Shown here piece after piece: positions 19,694 through 20,204 of a stretch of 20,204 nt of DNA. The notes under the pieces are model-generated. The model was not told the DNA's origin, made no database searches, and worked only from the letters and a program-made list of their open reading frames with translations. Every line of letters begins with the position of its first letter. Position 1 is the first letter of the stretch. Source of the stretch: DASQVO01 sp035640715 (lineage in GTDB: Bacteria; Actinomycetota; Actinomycetes; Streptosporangiales; Streptosporangiaceae); the NCBI GenBank assembly GCA_035640715.1, contig DASQVO010000523.1:1-20204 (forward strand), read 5' to 3'. The translations under genes and the position numbers were made by a program.

Positions 19694-20204
19694 CTACGGC
19701 TGATGAGGTGCCCGACCGTGACCGGACTGGCTGGACCCGGCAGCGAGGAAAGCAGTTCCGAAGAACAACTCGGTCCAGGCGAAATCAGCCAGCTCTTCCT
19801 GCATGGCTGCGCGAATCGCCTCCCACGGACGGCGCATGATCCACTCATCTACGGAGGCGAAAGGCCGCACCGTTGCGGTTCCGAGCTGCGCCAGCCACCC
19901 AGGTGTGCTGCCGGGAACCTTGAGATCCAGCACGGCCCAGCGTCCGCCCGCGGAGAGGGCCGCGGTGCCGTGGGCGATGACCTCTGCACACTCGGGCACC
20001 TGGGTCAGGGCGTACGTGGACAGGATCGCGTCGACCTCGGCCGGGAAGTCGAAGCCGGCTGCGTCGGCTTGCACGAGGCTGACATTGCTCCAGCCGTTCG
20101 CCTTTATCCGATCCTGGGCACGGGCGAGCATCGCATCGGTCAGATCGACGCCGACGATCCGACCACCGGGACCGACCGCCTTCTGAAGCAGCGGGAAGTT
20201 CAGA
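19694..20204 (-). CDS. Class I SAM-dependent methyltransferase, cut by the right edge
   Basis: The visible 170 residues start after the window edge with LNFPLLQKAVGPGGRIVGVD and LTDAMLARAQDRIKANGWSN, the SAM-binding region (acidic end of strand beta 2 at GVDLTD). They continue VSLVQADAAGFDFPAEVDAI, LSTYALTQVPECAEVIAHGT and AALSAGGRWAVLDLKVPGST, ending PHQP at 19694-19696. This is the UbiE/menaquinone-type class I methyltransferase fold; motif I (GxGxG) lies outside the window. The C-terminal region (EWIMRRPWEAIRAAM, TELFFGTAFLAAG) is typical of actinobacterial homologues with unknown acceptor. The gene belongs to the next region to the right. Confidence 0.85.
   Translation of the reverse strand, partial: LNFPLLQKAVGPGGRIVGVDLTDAMLARAQDRIKANGWSNVSLVQADAAGFDFPAEVDAILSTYALTQVPECAEVIAHGTAALSAGGRWAVLDLKVPGSTPGWLAQLGTATVRPFASVDEWIMRRPWEAIRAAMQEELADFAWTELFFGTAFLAAGSSQSGHGRAPHQP

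Overview
The window is high-GC actinobacterial DNA with strong third-position G/C bias. MmyB-type and TetR regulators, a PAS-GAF-SpoIIE/PP2C phosphatase, IS1380 and IS256 remnants and a CCA-encoding tRNA-Arg(ACG) all suit a Streptomyces-like or Streptosporangium-like soil actinomycete. I cannot name the genus. This is accessory, heavily rearranged DNA: intact transcription units alternate with truncated genes, insertion sequences, recombinase remnants and long palindromes.

Layout. 1-751: a GlxA-type DJ-1/AraC regulator broken by an inverted 200-bp segment. 938-1670: two overlapping small membrane-protein genes. 1684-3264: a short-chain dehydrogenase divergent from an MmyB-like regulator. 3448-4555: a methyltransferase and a membrane protein in one minus-strand operon, divergent from an ArsR-like regulator (4735-5394) across a 20-bp perfect inverted repeat. 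5656-6095: a conserved gene of unknown function. 6216-6291: tRNA-Arg. 6247-10376: a 4,083-bp integrated element bounded by 47-bp direct repeats of the tRNA 3' half. It holds an integrase stub, the phosphatase, a lipoprotein and paired short repeats at both ends. 10739-12317: a VOC protein, an IS1380 remnant and an MFS remnant. 12355-14347: a TetR regulator divergent from a membrane protein and an alpha/beta hydrolase, with twin operators. 14384-15336: a graveyard of gene fragments. 15334-18090: a regulator fragment, a VOC protein and hicAB, with hicA split by an IS256-family element and its target duplication. 18091-18749: gene-free and rich in palindromes. 18750-20204: a frameshifted acetyltransferase, two remnants and an edge-truncated methyltransferase.

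Two global points matter to a user. First, at least six genes carry a one-base indel, nearly always in a short G/C run, and a one-base correction restores a family-like C-terminus. This looks more like uncorrected sequencing error than parallel decay, so several apparent pseudogenes are probably intact. Second, the real rearrangements are visible independently of those errors: the inversion in the first gene, the tRNA-bounded element, the IS256 insertion in hicA, and back-to-back truncated genes. I saw no clearly new enzymatic system. The best leads are the element with its TGCTAAC pair sites, the glxA inversion and the disrupted hicA.
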